Assembly: GCA_965229525.1 (NCBI GenBank)
Contig: OZ245886.1
Coordinates: 2,046,001 to 2,110,000 of the forward strand
DNA: 64,000 nucleotides
Source of the DNA: HXMU1420-13 sp965229525
Lineage (GTDB): Bacteria > Bacteroidota > Rhodothermia > Balneolales > Balneolaceae
Reading direction: 5' to 3'
Part shown: positions 25,370 to 34,127 of the stretch, one piece after another
How positions within the stretch are numbered: position 1 is the stretch's first letter
Layout: each line of letters begins with the position of its first letter
Notes under the pieces: generated by a model
What the model was told of the DNA's origin: nothing
What the model saw: the letters and a program-made list of their open reading frames with translations, nothing else
Database searches by the model: none
Position numbers and translations under genes: made by a program

Positions 25370-26851
25370 TTAAGGATTGTCTAAATCCGCTTCAGTTACT
25401 GCTTCACCTTTTGCTTCTTTAAGTGTTCTGATCTTGATCTTAGCGAATGCATAGAACATCGTCATAAATGGACTTATGAGGTTGAAAAAAGCAAATGGTA
25501 TGAATGCCATTGCAGGAACACCTAATACCCCTGCGTGATAGGCACCGCATGTATTCCATGGTACCAAAACGGAAGTTACCGTGCCTGAGTCTTCAAGGGT
25601 TCGGCTTAAATTTTCAGGAGCTAAGTCCATTTCTTTATAGGTGTCGGTGTACATACGGCCCGGAACCACGATGGCCAGATATTGATCGGAGGCGGTGATA
25701 TTGAAGAACACACAAGTACCTACAGTGGCAGCTACGAGTGATCCCGCATTATTTACAAATGAGATTACTGCTTCAGCAATACGCTTAAGCATTCCGCATT
25801 TCTCCATCACACCGCCAAACATCATGGCTGCGAAAATAATCCAGACCGTTCCAAGCATGCCGTACATTCCGCTTGAGCTCAAAAGATCATCGACAATAGG
25901 ATTCCCTGTAACGATCGATACATCTCCATAAAAGGAAGTAATAACCCCTACAAAAGCTGCTTCCCAGGTGTAGGTCTCGTAGCCTGAAACGGACAAAATA
26001 ACATTCGACTGAAATATAAGAGCAAAGATTCCACCTAGAGCAGCACCGGCAGCAATTGCAGGAATAGCGGGAACCTTTTTTACGATGAGTGCGATGACTA
26101 TTACAGGGACTAAAAATAACCATCCATTGATGTTAAATTGAGATGAGATGGCGTCCAAAATTTCCTGGGTATCTACGGTACTTCCATTACCGGTAGAAGT
26201 GAATCCAAGTATCAAAAATATAACTAATGCGATACTAATTGATGGAACAGTTGTTAAGGCCATGTATCGAATGTGCGTGAAGAGATCGGTTCCAGCCATA
26301 GCGGGGGCAAGGTTGGTGGTATCTGAAAGGGGTGACATCTTATCCCCAAAATAGGCGCCTGATATAATTGCACCGGCAACCATTCCGATATTTATACCCA
26401 ATGCGGTTCCAATTCCTACAAGTGCAATCCCAACTGTCGCCGAGGTGGTCCAGCTAGAACCTGTTGCAATAGATACGATGGCACATACAACAGCTGCCGC
26501 TACAAGAAAAATAGTTGGGTTTAATATCATCAACCCGTAGTAAATCATGGCTGGTACAACACCACTCAAAAGCCAGGTGCCAGCTAATGAACCAATCAGC
26601 ATAAGAATAATGATGGAGGCCATCGCAGAGCTTATACTTTGAACCATACCTGTTCGAATCTCTTTCCAGCTATACCCAAGTCGAATTGCAACTAATGAAG
26701 CTACACCAGCTGAGAACATGAGAATAATTTGATTTGAACCGTCTAGTGAGGCATCACCAAAAATTCTAACGTTAATGAAGAGAGCAATAATTAGAAAAAT
26801 GATGGGAATAAGCGCCTGAAGTAGCGTAGGCTTGGTATATTTGTACGTCAT
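25370..26851 (-). CDS. nhaC: NhaC family Na+/H+ antiporter
   Basis: 493 residues from the ATG at 26851. An upstream in-frame TTG at 26869 would add six residues and is less likely. About 11-12 transmembrane helices are visible. ATGSSWTTSATVGIAL and AGAIISGAYFGDKMSPLSDT are strong NhaC-family signatures, and the C-terminal VLVPWNTCGAYHAGVLGVP matches the second repeat. Members exchange Na+ (sometimes malate/lactate or other pairs) for protons across the inner membrane. It sits downstream of the NRDE gene on the same strand with a 54-base gap, possibly an operon. The family assignment is firm; the exact ion pair is not. Confidence 0.88.
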   Translation of the reverse strand: MTYKYTKPTLLQALIPIIFLIIALFINVRIFGDASLDGSNQIILMFSAGVASLVAIRLGYSWKEIRTGMVQSISSAMASIIILMLIGSLAGTWLLSGVVPAMIYYGLMILNPTIFLVAAAVVCAIVSIATGSSWTTSATVGIALVGIGTALGINIGMVAGAIISGAYFGDKMSPLSDTTNLAPAMAGTDLFTHIRYMALTTVPSISIALVIFLILGFTSTGNGSTVDTQEILDAISSQFNINGWLFLVPVIVIALIVKKVPAIPAIAAGAALGGIFALIFQSNVILSVSGYETYTWEAAFVGVITSFYGDVSIVTGNPIVDDLLSSSGMYGMLGTVWIIFAAMMFGGVMEKCGMLKRIAEAVISFVNNAGSLVAATVGTCVFFNITASDQYLAIVVPGRMYTDTYKEMDLAPENLSRTLEDSGTVTSVLVPWNTCGAYHAGVLGVPAMAFIPFAFFNLISPFMTMFYAFAKIKIRTLKEAKGEAVTEADLDNP

Positions 26852-26905
26852 TATGCTGGGTTGATTCAAAGATTATCCAACGGATGGAATCTGACTCTAT
26901 TGGAT

Positions 26906-27676
26906 TTAAACGGTGATAGAATAGGTATTCTCTTCCAAAATGTCATGCGTGCGAGGGATAAATCGTCGTTCAGTGAATTCTACGTTTCCTTCATGATCAA
27001 TTAGAAGGATACTAGAGCAACGCGTACCATAATTTTCAGTTTTTATGAACAACGATGAAACTGCTTTTTCCCATTTATAAGGAATCCCTGTTTTTGGAAG
27101 TTGGTCATCCTGTGCCTGAGTTTCATCATTCAAAAATGAAAATAATTTTTCTTTGTCAATGGCATCAGAGCTGATATGACTTTTCAGCGACGATTTCGCC
27201 ATTTCAAGTTTAGGCCAGGGTGTATCGAGTAACGCATTGCTAACTCCATGTAACCCGGCTTCTATTACGGTAGGTGACTTATCATAATTAGAAAAATGGA
27301 TGATCCCTGAAGAATCGCCAAGCAGAATATTATAACCGATGTATCGATCTGCATGTTGTTGAAGAGTTTCCAGATATTCCAATGAGGTGTCGCCATTCTT
27401 TAAATAATTGAGAACCAATTCGCCACGACTAGGCGGGTTTTCAATTTTCCAGTTTGGGTCGCGATAATTAGTCAGTGCTGCCCATTTTCCAGTCTTAGAA
27501 ACACCCATCCATGTGCCACCTGCTTCCAAATCTTTTCCAGCCAGAATTTCTGGATTTCCATCTTCATCCCAGAATTGTGCACGACGAGTTGGTCGATCAT
27601 AAAATTCATCACGGTTAGCAGCTAATATCAGCCGATATTTTGGATGTTGATTGTAAGCAAAAGTGATAAGACACAT
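26906..27676 (-). CDS. NRDE family protein (TANGO2-like)
   Basis: 256 residues beginning MCLITFAYNQHPKYRLILAA, followed directly by NRDEFYDRPT, the N-terminal Cys2 plus NRDE signature that names the family. The core also has AGKDLEAGGTWMGVSKTGK and LTNYRDP, all conserved. The Cys2 position resembles an Ntn-hydrolase nucleophile, but activity is not established; the eukaryotic homologue TANGO2 is linked to metabolic stress and haem/lipid handling. It is cytoplasmic and precedes nhaC on the same strand. Confidence 0.88.
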   Translation of the reverse strand: MCLITFAYNQHPKYRLILAANRDEFYDRPTRRAQFWDEDGNPEILAGKDLEAGGTWMGVSKTGKWAALTNYRDPNWKIENPPSRGELVLNYLKNGDTSLEYLETLQQHADRYIGYNILLGDSSGIIHFSNYDKSPTVIEAGLHGVSNALLDTPWPKLEMAKSSLKSHISSDAIDKEKLFSFLNDETQAQDDQLPKTGIPYKWEKAVSSLFIKTENYGTRCSSILLIDHEGNVEFTERRFIPRTHDILEENTYSITV

Positions 27677-27765
27677 ATTTAAAACAGGAAAAAGAGTTGT
27701 TTTAAAAACGATTGAATCTAAGCATATTGCCGCAACCTAATCACAGAAATCCGTATAGATTTTTC

Positions 27766-30318
27766 ATGTTTGCTTTTCACGATCCACGCTTTAAAGATAT
27801 ACTTCTTCTGGTATTAGGGTTTTTCGGGATTCTATGGTTTTTCTATGATATGAAGAATCATCATCCACTTAGTGCCATTGAGATAAAAATGAATGCCGAA
27901 AAAGCAATTTCGATGGCTGATTCGATTTTCTACAATTGGGAATATGAACCAGAAAATCTCAAAAAAAGAGCGAGTGTAACTGCTGATGATGATTTGATAA
28001 ATAGAATACAATCTACATTTGGTAGGAAAAAATATTTATCAAATATTGAATCTGAGAATTATCAGGTTCTACCACTTTATACCTGGTCTATTGAAGAATT
28101 TAAGGTAACTAAAGAAGAGGTTGAAACAGCTGTACAGTTTGATTTAAGTGGAGATGGTGAACTCGTTTCATTTAGTGTATCAGACAATGTAATTGCAGAT
28201 CAAACTCCGTTTAATCGAAAACTGATTCGTCTCGCTTTTGGAAATCAAGAAGGCTACAATATCCAAAAGGAGGATTCAATAATCAGCAGTTTGGTTGATT
28301 TTCAGCACTTGAGAAGTTCTCCAAACAGTGCGTACGAAATTCTATTAGTTGCTGGTGAGCAAGACGAAGGAAATTTTGTTTGGAGAGGTGCTGAATGGTA
28401 TTTGAACAATAGTTATTGGAAACGATTTAATTTTAAAAGAGACTCTTTAGCGTTCGATGATAATGGTACGGTTCGCTTTGCAAAGGTATTCTTTACATCC
28501 ACTGATACTTTGATGGGAGTTGTACCAAAAGTTGACTTAACGATGTTACCTGGAGGAAGCATCAGTGGAATGAGTTATACATTAGAATCTTCCTTACCGC
28601 CAATGGAAAAACCCAGCATTGTTTGGATGAACAGTGCTTTGATCATTTTTCTCTTTTTAGTGGTTTGGATGCTTATTTCATTTTATCTGAGAATTAAAGC
28701 TCGAGCTGTAGACACTCGGCCAGCATTAATTGTTGCGATAATTACAGGTTTTTTGGTTCCATTACTTGCTGTATTAAGGTTTTCAAAGGAATTGGCAGTT
28801 AATCTCGAACCAGATCAAATTGCTAATCTTTTCAGTCAGGTTATATCATTTGGTGTTTTTGGTGCTGTAACTGCAATAGCCTTTTTTGTAGCAACAGCGG
28901 TAAGTGATTCTATAACTCGTCAATATTGGCCGGATCAATTAAAAACATGGGACTTAGTTCGGCGAGGAATGTTTAGAAATAAACCCGTTGGCTGGGTCAT
29001 AATCCGGGCGATAAGCATCGGTTCTTTTGTTGCCGGTTTATTTACAGTTCTGATATCGTTATTTCCTGAAGTTTATATCGAAGGCGAAGTTAGTTTTATG
29101 GAAAACCAATACTCGTTTTCACCTCTGGCAAGTATAATTGTAAATATGCTCTACAGTCTAGCTGTGGTGGTATTGGTATTTATGATCATTGGAAATCAAT
29201 TGTATTCACTAACAAGGAAGAAATGGCTTATCCCAGTGTTAGGAGCTGTTATGTTTGCCTTCGAAGGGTTGCTTATAGTTACAATTGGTCCAACGCCATA
29301 TAGTTACATCATAAATGGCATAATTGGGCTAGTTTTTGGATTGATATATATTCGATATGATTTTGTTACGACAGCTCTTGGATTTTTCATATTTGCCAAC
29401 TTTGTAGCAACATCAAAAGGTTGGTTAGTTAACAATTCTCCTGACTTACAGGTTTTCGTTGGGTTTCTAATTCTTGTATTACTTCTAGCGGTTTTTGCGC
29501 TCTACTTTCTGATGACAGGAGAGGACAAAGACAAACTACCTGATTACATTCCCGAATACATTGAGGATCAGGCTAAAGAGCAGAGGGTACAGCAAGAACT
29601 TGATATTGCACGAAATGTGCAGGAAACATTTTTACCGGAAAATACGCCTGAAATACCCGGATTTGATGCCTCCGCCATTTGTATTCCGGCACAGGAAACC
29701 GGTGGTGATTATTATGATGTAATTCCACTGGATGATAACAAAGTTGCAATCGCAATTGGTGATGTAAGTGGAAAAGGGATTCAGGCTGCTTTCTATATGA
29801 CTTTCGCAAAAGGGGTTATTCATTCGCTGTGCAGCATATTCCCATCCCCAAAAATGATGATGTATCGCGTGAACAAATTGTTCAATCAAAATGCGACTCG
29901 TGGTACATTTATATCTATGATATATGGTGTTTTAGACATCAACGAGAAGACCTTTACATATATAAGAGCAGGGCATAATCCAATTCTATATAAAAAGGCT
30001 GATGGGAAAATCGAATGGTTACAACCGGTAGGGGTTGCATTAGGCATGACCAAAGATGAAACCTTCAACAAAGTGTCTCGGGAAGATCAAATTAAGTTGG
30101 TTGAAGGGGATGTGTTAGTATTATATACCGATGGAATCACGGAGGCGCAAAACGAGGATGAAGAGTTTTACGATGAAAAAAGGCTCAAGAAGTTGATAAA
30201 AAGAGAAAAAACGAATTCCTCGAAAGAACTTCGCGATTTAATTATTGAAGATGTTCGTACATTTATTGGTGATTCTCGCCAATTTGATGACATGACTCTC
30301 GTTGTCATTAAAGCCTAA
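27766..30318 (+). CDS. Membrane-bound PP2C/SpoIIE-type serine phosphatase
   Basis: 850 residues from the ATG at 27766. An in-frame TTG at 27712 would add 18 residues; I prefer the ATG because it places the first transmembrane helix (DILLLVLGFFGILWFFYDM) near the N-terminus. A likely extracytoplasmic domain (about 50-290) is followed by roughly nine to ten membrane helices (about 295-590), a short charged linker with ARNVQETFLPENTPEIPG, and the C-terminal PP2C-like domain (QETGGDYYDVI, AIGDVSGKGIQAA, YIRAGHNP, LYTDGITEAQN, DDMTLVVIKA) with the metal-binding aspartates. This is the RsbU/SpoIIE pattern that reverses anti-sigma or STAS-protein phosphorylation; the partner proteins are not in this window. 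Confidence 0.87.
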   Translation: MFAFHDPRFKDILLLVLGFFGILWFFYDMKNHHPLSAIEIKMNAEKAISMADSIFYNWEYEPENLKKRASVTADDDLINRIQSTFGRKKYLSNIESENYQVLPLYTWSIEEFKVTKEEVETAVQFDLSGDGELVSFSVSDNVIADQTPFNRKLIRLAFGNQEGYNIQKEDSIISSLVDFQHLRSSPNSAYEILLVAGEQDEGNFVWRGAEWYLNNSYWKRFNFKRDSLAFDDNGTVRFAKVFFTSTDTLMGVVPKVDLTMLPGGSISGMSYTLESSLPPMEKPSIVWMNSALIIFLFLVVWMLISFYLRIKARAVDTRPALIVAIITGFLVPLLAVLRFSKELAVNLEPDQIANLFSQVISFGVFGAVTAIAFFVATAVSDSITRQYWPDQLKTWDLVRRGMFRNKPVGWVIIRAISIGSFVAGLFTVLISLFPEVYIEGEVSFMENQYSFSPLASIIVNMLYSLAVVVLVFMIIGNQLYSLTRKKWLIPVLGAVMFAFEGLLIVTIGPTPYSYIINGIIGLVFGLIYIRYDFVTTALGFFIFANFVATSKGWLVNNSPDLQVFVGFLILVLLLAVFALYFLMTGEDKDKLPDYIPEYIEDQAKEQRVQQELDIARNVQETFLPENTPEIPGFDASAICIPAQETGGDYYDVIPLDDNKVAIAIGDVSGKGIQAAFYMTFAKGVIHSLCSIFPSPKMMMYRVNKLFNQNATRGTFISMIYGVLDINEKTFTYIRAGHNPILYKKADGKIEWLQPVGVALGMTKDETFNKVSREDQIKLVEGDVLVLYTDGITEAQNEDEEFYDEKRLKKLIKREKTNSSKELRDLIIEDVRTFIGDSRQFDDMTLVVIKA

Positions 30319-30338
30319 CGAATATTATTTTTATTATT

Positions 30339-30857
30339 ATGAGATCGAGAAATCTTCTATTATTTATTTCGATTTTTGCGCTCCAAACCTCACTTTTTGC
30401 GCAAACTCAGCGTGAAATGGAAGTTGGATTCAACTGGGTATCTTTGGAGGAAGCTCAGGTTGAAGCAGCTGAAAGTGGAAAGAAAATTCTACTTTTCGGA
30501 TATGCTGAATGGTGCACCTTCTGCCTGAAAACCAGAAAGGAAACTTTTCCGGATTCTTCAGTGATTGCATCCATAACCGAATTTTACATACCTGTTCAAC
30601 TTGATGCGGAATCGGATCAGGATATCACCTACAATGGGAAAACCATGCCGGAATATGAACTGGCTCGATACTTACGACTTAGCTCTTATCCCATTCATTA
30701 TTTCCTGGATTCCGAAGGTGAATTAATCGGTGCCCAACCTGGTTTTATCGAACCTTTCGTCTATGGTCCACTTTTAGATTATGTGGGTTCAGACGCCTAC
30801 AAAAACCAAAGTTTTGAAGAATACTTTGATGAAAACGATACAGGAGATGGCAACTAG
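30339..30857 (+). CDS. Secreted thioredoxin-fold protein (thioredoxin_7-like)
   Basis: 172 residues with a signal peptide (LLLFISIFALQTSLFAQ). The thioredoxin-like active site is EWCTFCLKTRKETFP (CTFC), followed by FYIPVQLDAESDQDI and a cis-Pro-type segment LSSYPIHYFLDSEGE. It is therefore a predicted periplasmic thiol oxidoreductase or disulfide-handling protein. It is 20 bases after the phosphatase gene and its stop directly abuts the ATG of the metal regulator, so the three are probably transcribed together. The partner is unknown. Confidence 0.82.
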   Translation: MRSRNLLLFISIFALQTSLFAQTQREMEVGFNWVSLEEAQVEAAESGKKILLFGYAEWCTFCLKTRKETFPDSSVIASITEFYIPVQLDAESDQDITYNGKTMPEYELARYLRLSSYPIHYFLDSEGELIGAQPGFIEPFVYGPLLDYVGSDAYKNQSFEEYFDENDTGDGN

Positions 30858-31523
30858 ATGAGTTTAAGCCAATCAGTAGAAGATTATTTGAAAGTGATTT
30901 ATGTGCTTGAGTCTGAAGGTTCTGGTGCAACTACAAATAACATTGCTGAAATGATGGAAGTTTCATCCGCTTCCGTAACAAACATGCTAAAACGATTAGC
31001 AGGATTGAATTTGATTGAGCACAAATCTTACAAGGGTGCAAAACTTACTGATGCTGGGATGAAAATAGCATTAGAAATTCTGCGTCATCATCGCCTACTT
31101 GAATTGTACTTGAAAGAAATAATGGGTTACAGCTGGGATGAAGTGCATGATGAAGCTGAAAAACTTGAACATCATATCTCAGAACAGTTTGAGGATAAAA
31201 TCGCAGAATTGTTAAACCATCCAACTCACGACCCTCATGGCGATCCGATTCCTACCAAGGATGGAGTTATGCCTGAAATGGCTTCCCTCCCTCTAGCAGA
31301 TGCAGACATTGATCAACAGTACATAATTGGGCGAGTAAAAGATCAGGATCCCGAATTGCTGCGCTATTTAGAAAAAATGGGCATTATTCCAGGAGTAAAA
31401 ATCCAGATTTTAGATAAAGCACCATTCAATGGGCCGGTACAGGTAAAGCTAGAAGATGATGAAAAAACCATTGGTTTTAACATTGCAGAGCAAGTGTATC
31501 TGGTTGAAGAAAAAATGCTTTAA
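30858..31523 (+). CDS. MntR/DtxR family metal-dependent transcriptional regulator
   Basis: 221 residues: a winged-helix DNA-binding domain (residues ~1-65, SASVTNMLKRLAGLNLIEHK), a metal-binding/dimerisation domain (~66-140), and a C-terminal FeoA/SH3-like domain (~150-221). Equivalent positions of the DtxR primary and ancillary metal sites are Asp9, His78, Glu82, His97, Glu101, Glu104 and His105. Asp9 (for DtxR Met10) and Glu101 (for DtxR Cys102) are the MntR-type residues. Its gene lies tail-to-tail with the feo operon, whose upstream region has a DtxR-like palindrome, so it is probably the feo regulator; whether it senses Fe2+ or Mn2+ is open. The start ATG directly follows the preceding stop codon. 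Confidence 0.88.
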   Translation: MSLSQSVEDYLKVIYVLESEGSGATTNNIAEMMEVSSASVTNMLKRLAGLNLIEHKSYKGAKLTDAGMKIALEILRHHRLLELYLKEIMGYSWDEVHDEAEKLEHHISEQFEDKIAELLNHPTHDPHGDPIPTKDGVMPEMASLPLADADIDQQYIIGRVKDQDPELLRYLEKMGIIPGVKIQILDKAPFNGPVQVKLEDDEKTIGFNIAEQVYLVEEKML

Positions 31524-32936
31524 TTAAGCAAAAGCTCTCCAAACTGCAGCTAAAATCACAAGAATTGTGATGCCAAATCCATATGGAAGAAGTGTAGCTA
31601 CAGTCGTCCATTTTAAGCTCTTTGTTTCTTTATAAATCGTATAGATTGTAGTACTACAAGGATTATGCATTAGACTGAAAAGCATCACACTTATGGCCGT
31701 TAAAAGAGTCCAGCCCCCTGCTTCAAGTACATTACTCAGAGTGCTGATATCTTCCGGTTCGAACATCACTCCGGCACCGGAACCTACGCCCGTTAACCCT
31801 GTGGCCAATACTGTGAGCATAAGGATTGTTGGAATGATGATTTCATTTGCTGGGATAGCGACAATGTAGGCCAAAAGTATCACACCGTTTAATCCAATAA
31901 ACCATCCAATTGGATCAAGAGCTGTAATGATGTGTTCAGCAACACTAGCTTCACCAATAAAAATGTTAGAAGACAACCAAATGGCAGCACCAGCCGGAAG
32001 AGCAAATACTATCGCTCGCCATAAAACAAAGATGGTTCTATCGATAATTGAGGTATATAGCGTTTGCCAAATTCTAGGTGGTCGATAAGGTGGAAGCTCT
32101 AAACTAAAAGCAGAAGCCTCTCCTTTAAGTACCGTTTTTGATAACATCCACGATGCGACAAAAGTTAGTACAACGCCAAGCAGGGCAATACTCACCACTG
32201 ATAAAGCAGTTGCAAACCCTGCAAACCATGCAGGCGCTAAAGCACCAACAAATAAACTGGATAGGATTATAATAGTTGGCCAACGACCATTACAAAGAGA
32301 GAAATTATTAGTAATAATGGCAATCAATCGTTCACGTGGAGAATCTATAATTCTTGCCGATATTACACCTGCTGCATTGCAGCCGAAGCCCATCATCATG
32401 CTTAAAGATTGTTTGCCATGCGCTCCTGCCTTTTTAAATAATCCATCAAGATTAAATGCTACACGTGGTAAATATCCCAAATCTTCCAGCAGTGTAAACA
32501 TTGGGAAGAAAATAGCCATAGGTGGCAGCATCACAGAAATTACCCATGCTGTTGCCAGATACATTCCATCAATAAGTAACCCGCTTAGCCACCAAGGCCA
32601 TGCATCGGCACCATCCTTTAGGATGGGATATAGTGTATCCAGAAATAAGGAAGCTAACATACCGGATGGAACATTTGCTCCCTCGATAGTTAACCAAATA
32701 ACAAGAGTAAAAAGACCAATCATAGTTGGGAAACCCCATAATTTACTGGTCAATATCTTGTCAATTTTTTCGTCCTTTAGATATCGAATTGGGTTCTTTT
32801 TTACCGTTTCCGCTGTAATCTCGGCAGCCGTTAGATATAGATTTTCTACGTATTGGTCGTGCACATTCTGACCAATTTCTGCCTGATACGAACTCGATTT
32901 CGAAAGAAGAGATTCGATTTTTGCACTTCTATCCAT
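31524..32936 (-). CDS. feoB: FeoB membrane permease half (split ferrous iron transporter)
   Basis: 470 residues with about eight to nine transmembrane helices. It carries the FeoB core/Gate elements: MMGFGCNAAGVISARIID, with the Cys of the first Gate-type motif, and the closing HNPCSTTIYTIYKE. The short soluble segment before the first helix is the remnant of the linker that joins it to the GTPase in ordinary FeoB. Its ATG overlaps the end of the GTPase gene by eight bases (ATGGATAG), so the two halves are translated as separate, coupled polypeptides that should assemble in the inner membrane for Fe2+ import. Its stop codon abuts the stop of the convergent metal regulator. Confidence 0.88.
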   Translation of the reverse strand: MDRSAKIESLLSKSSSYQAEIGQNVHDQYVENLYLTAAEITAETVKKNPIRYLKDEKIDKILTSKLWGFPTMIGLFTLVIWLTIEGANVPSGMLASLFLDTLYPILKDGADAWPWWLSGLLIDGMYLATAWVISVMLPPMAIFFPMFTLLEDLGYLPRVAFNLDGLFKKAGAHGKQSLSMMMGFGCNAAGVISARIIDSPRERLIAIITNNFSLCNGRWPTIIILSSLFVGALAPAWFAGFATALSVVSIALLGVVLTFVASWMLSKTVLKGEASAFSLELPPYRPPRIWQTLYTSIIDRTIFVLWRAIVFALPAGAAIWLSSNIFIGEASVAEHIITALDPIGWFIGLNGVILLAYIVAIPANEIIIPTILMLTVLATGLTGVGSGAGVMFEPEDISTLSNVLEAGGWTLLTAISVMLFSLMHNPCSTTIYTIYKETKSLKWTTVATLLPYGFGITILVILAAVWRAFA

Positions 32937-33798
32937 TCTTAACCTCAGAACGATTTATGTCTTCCAATTCCTTCTGTAGATTTAAAGGCGATTGTCTATA
33001 TGAATTAACTAAACGATCAAACTCATCATTTTTTAATGCTTCAATTATGCGTTTGTCTCCTTCTAGTAACCGAAGTGCAATCCACCTAGTATTTGGTAAC
33101 AACGGATACATAATTTTTAAGTCTTCCTCGACACTTTCTAGCGAATTTTCCAACTCCTTAGGAATTGAAACATTAACGTTTTTCTTTGGGGTCCAATCAC
33201 CTGTTACAATTTGTTCTATTGCTTCAAGAATCTCTTGTATACCTTCGCCGTAACGTGCGGTTGTTGCAATTACCGGAATTCCAAGTCGCTGCTCTAGCTT
33301 TCGAGTGTTTATTTGGATTCCTTTTCGTCTTGCTTCATCCATCAAATTTAAACAGAGAACAGCGTTTGGAGTGATCTCTAATATTTGAAGAGTGAGGTTT
33401 AGGTTTCTTTCAAGTCGGGTTGCATCCGCAACAACTACAGTTACATCGGGTTGACCAAAAAGAATGAAATTACGTGCAATTTCTTCATCTTCACTAGTAG
33501 ATAACAGTGAGTATGTACCTGGAAGATCAACAAGTTTATAATGGTTACTGTTGAAAGAATACCCACCTTCTGCACGGTTTACTGTTTTGCCAGGCCAATT
33601 ACCTGTATGTTGGCGCAAACCCGTTAAACTGTTAAATACAGTGCTTTTACCAGTGTTGGGATTACCTGCAAGTGCAACCACATAATCCCAGTTGTCTAAC
33701 TTTAAACCTAGCTTAGTTAACTGCTTTATTCGAAAAGTTTGACCAAGCAGCCCATGCTCTGACGGCAAATGCCGAGAGCTTTCTTTAACTTTTTCCAT
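32929..33798 (-). CDS. feoB: FeoB GTPase half (N-FeoB) (split ferrous iron transporter)
   Basis: 289 residues. GTPase motifs are G1 AGNPNTGKST (about 44-53), G3 DLPGTYSLLS and G4 NLMDEA, followed by the helical guanine-dissociation-inhibitor region typical of NFeoB (about 200-289). A 36-residue extension precedes the G domain; ordinary FeoB starts almost directly at G1. The protein lacks transmembrane helices, so it must dock on the permease encoded by the next, overlapping gene. It follows feoA by six bases. The order feoA, GTPase, permease matches a normal feoAB operon with feoB broken after the GTPase domain. Confidence 0.9.
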   Translation of the reverse strand: MEKVKESSRHLPSEHGLLGQTFRIKQLTKLGLKLDNWDYVVALAGNPNTGKSTVFNSLTGLRQHTGNWPGKTVNRAEGGYSFNSNHYKLVDLPGTYSLLSTSEDEEIARNFILFGQPDVTVVVADATRLERNLNLTLQILEITPNAVLCLNLMDEARRKGIQINTRKLEQRLGIPVIATTARYGEGIQEILEAIEQIVTGDWTPKKNVNVSIPKELENSLESVEEDLKIMYPLLPNTRWIALRLLEGDKRIIEALKNDEFDRLVNSYRQSPLNLQKELEDINRSEVKNG

Positions 33799-33804
33799 GG
33801 ATTT

Positions 33805-34038
33805 TTACTCTTCGGAAGTAAAAATCAAATCGGTTTGCTCTTTGCGCAATGCAATCACGGAGCCTAATACTTCAAATGCTCTTGGTTCGCCGGTAGCAGA
33901 GTTAAAGCGGTGAGTTATGGTAGCTCCAGGATAGATGCCTAAATCGAGTAATCTTCTTCTTTGAGCACCGGTAATGCCTTCACCGATCTTTGAGATCACT
34001 GAGCTCCTGCCTTGAGTTAGTGTTGTTAGTGGTGCCAT
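33805..34038 (-). CDS. feoA: FeoA family ferrous iron transport accessory protein
   Basis: 77 residues forming the SH3-like FeoA domain (AQRRRLLDLGIYPGATITHR, then the GSVIALRKE segment). FeoA is a small cytoplasmic partner of FeoB needed for Fe2+ uptake. It is first in the operon, six bases before the GTPase half of FeoB. A strong dyad operator lies 20-45 bases upstream of the ATG. The same fold is fused to the C-terminus of the nearby metal regulator. Confidence 0.9.
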   Translation of the reverse strand: MAPLTTLTQGRSSVISKIGEGITGAQRRRLLDLGIYPGATITHRFNSATGEPRAFEVLGSVIALRKEQTDLIFTSEE

Positions 34039-34057
34039 TATAATTTTTTTTATTTAT

Positions 34058-34083
34058 CTAAATTTAGGCAAGGCTAAATTTAA
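34058..34083 (-). promoter_or_regulatory. DtxR/MntR-type palindromic operator upstream of feoA
   Basis: TAAATTTAG (34059-34067), six bases GCAAGG, then CTAAATTTA (34074-34082): a perfect 9+9 bp inverted repeat. It also reads as two copies of the 10-bp palindrome CTAAATTTAR, spaced 16 bp. The core TTAGGCAAGGCTAA resembles the DtxR/IdeR box TTAGGTTAGSCTAA. Position, 20-45 bases before the feoA ATG, suits repression of the feo operon by the adjacent regulator. Confidence 0.75.
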
Positions 34084-34127
34084 ATTCAATCCCATAAAAT
34101 TAAATTTAAAGCACCAATTAAAATTGT

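Noticed and set aside
27712..27765. TTG start adding 18 residues to the SpoIIE-type phosphatase
   Set aside because: The added residues match nothing I recognise in the family, and the ATG at 27766 places the first membrane helix near the N-terminus. Not excluded.
32317..32871. Plus-strand 184-codon open frame over the FeoB permease gene
   Set aside because: Antisense to a conserved membrane-protein gene; the predicted product has no recognisable features.
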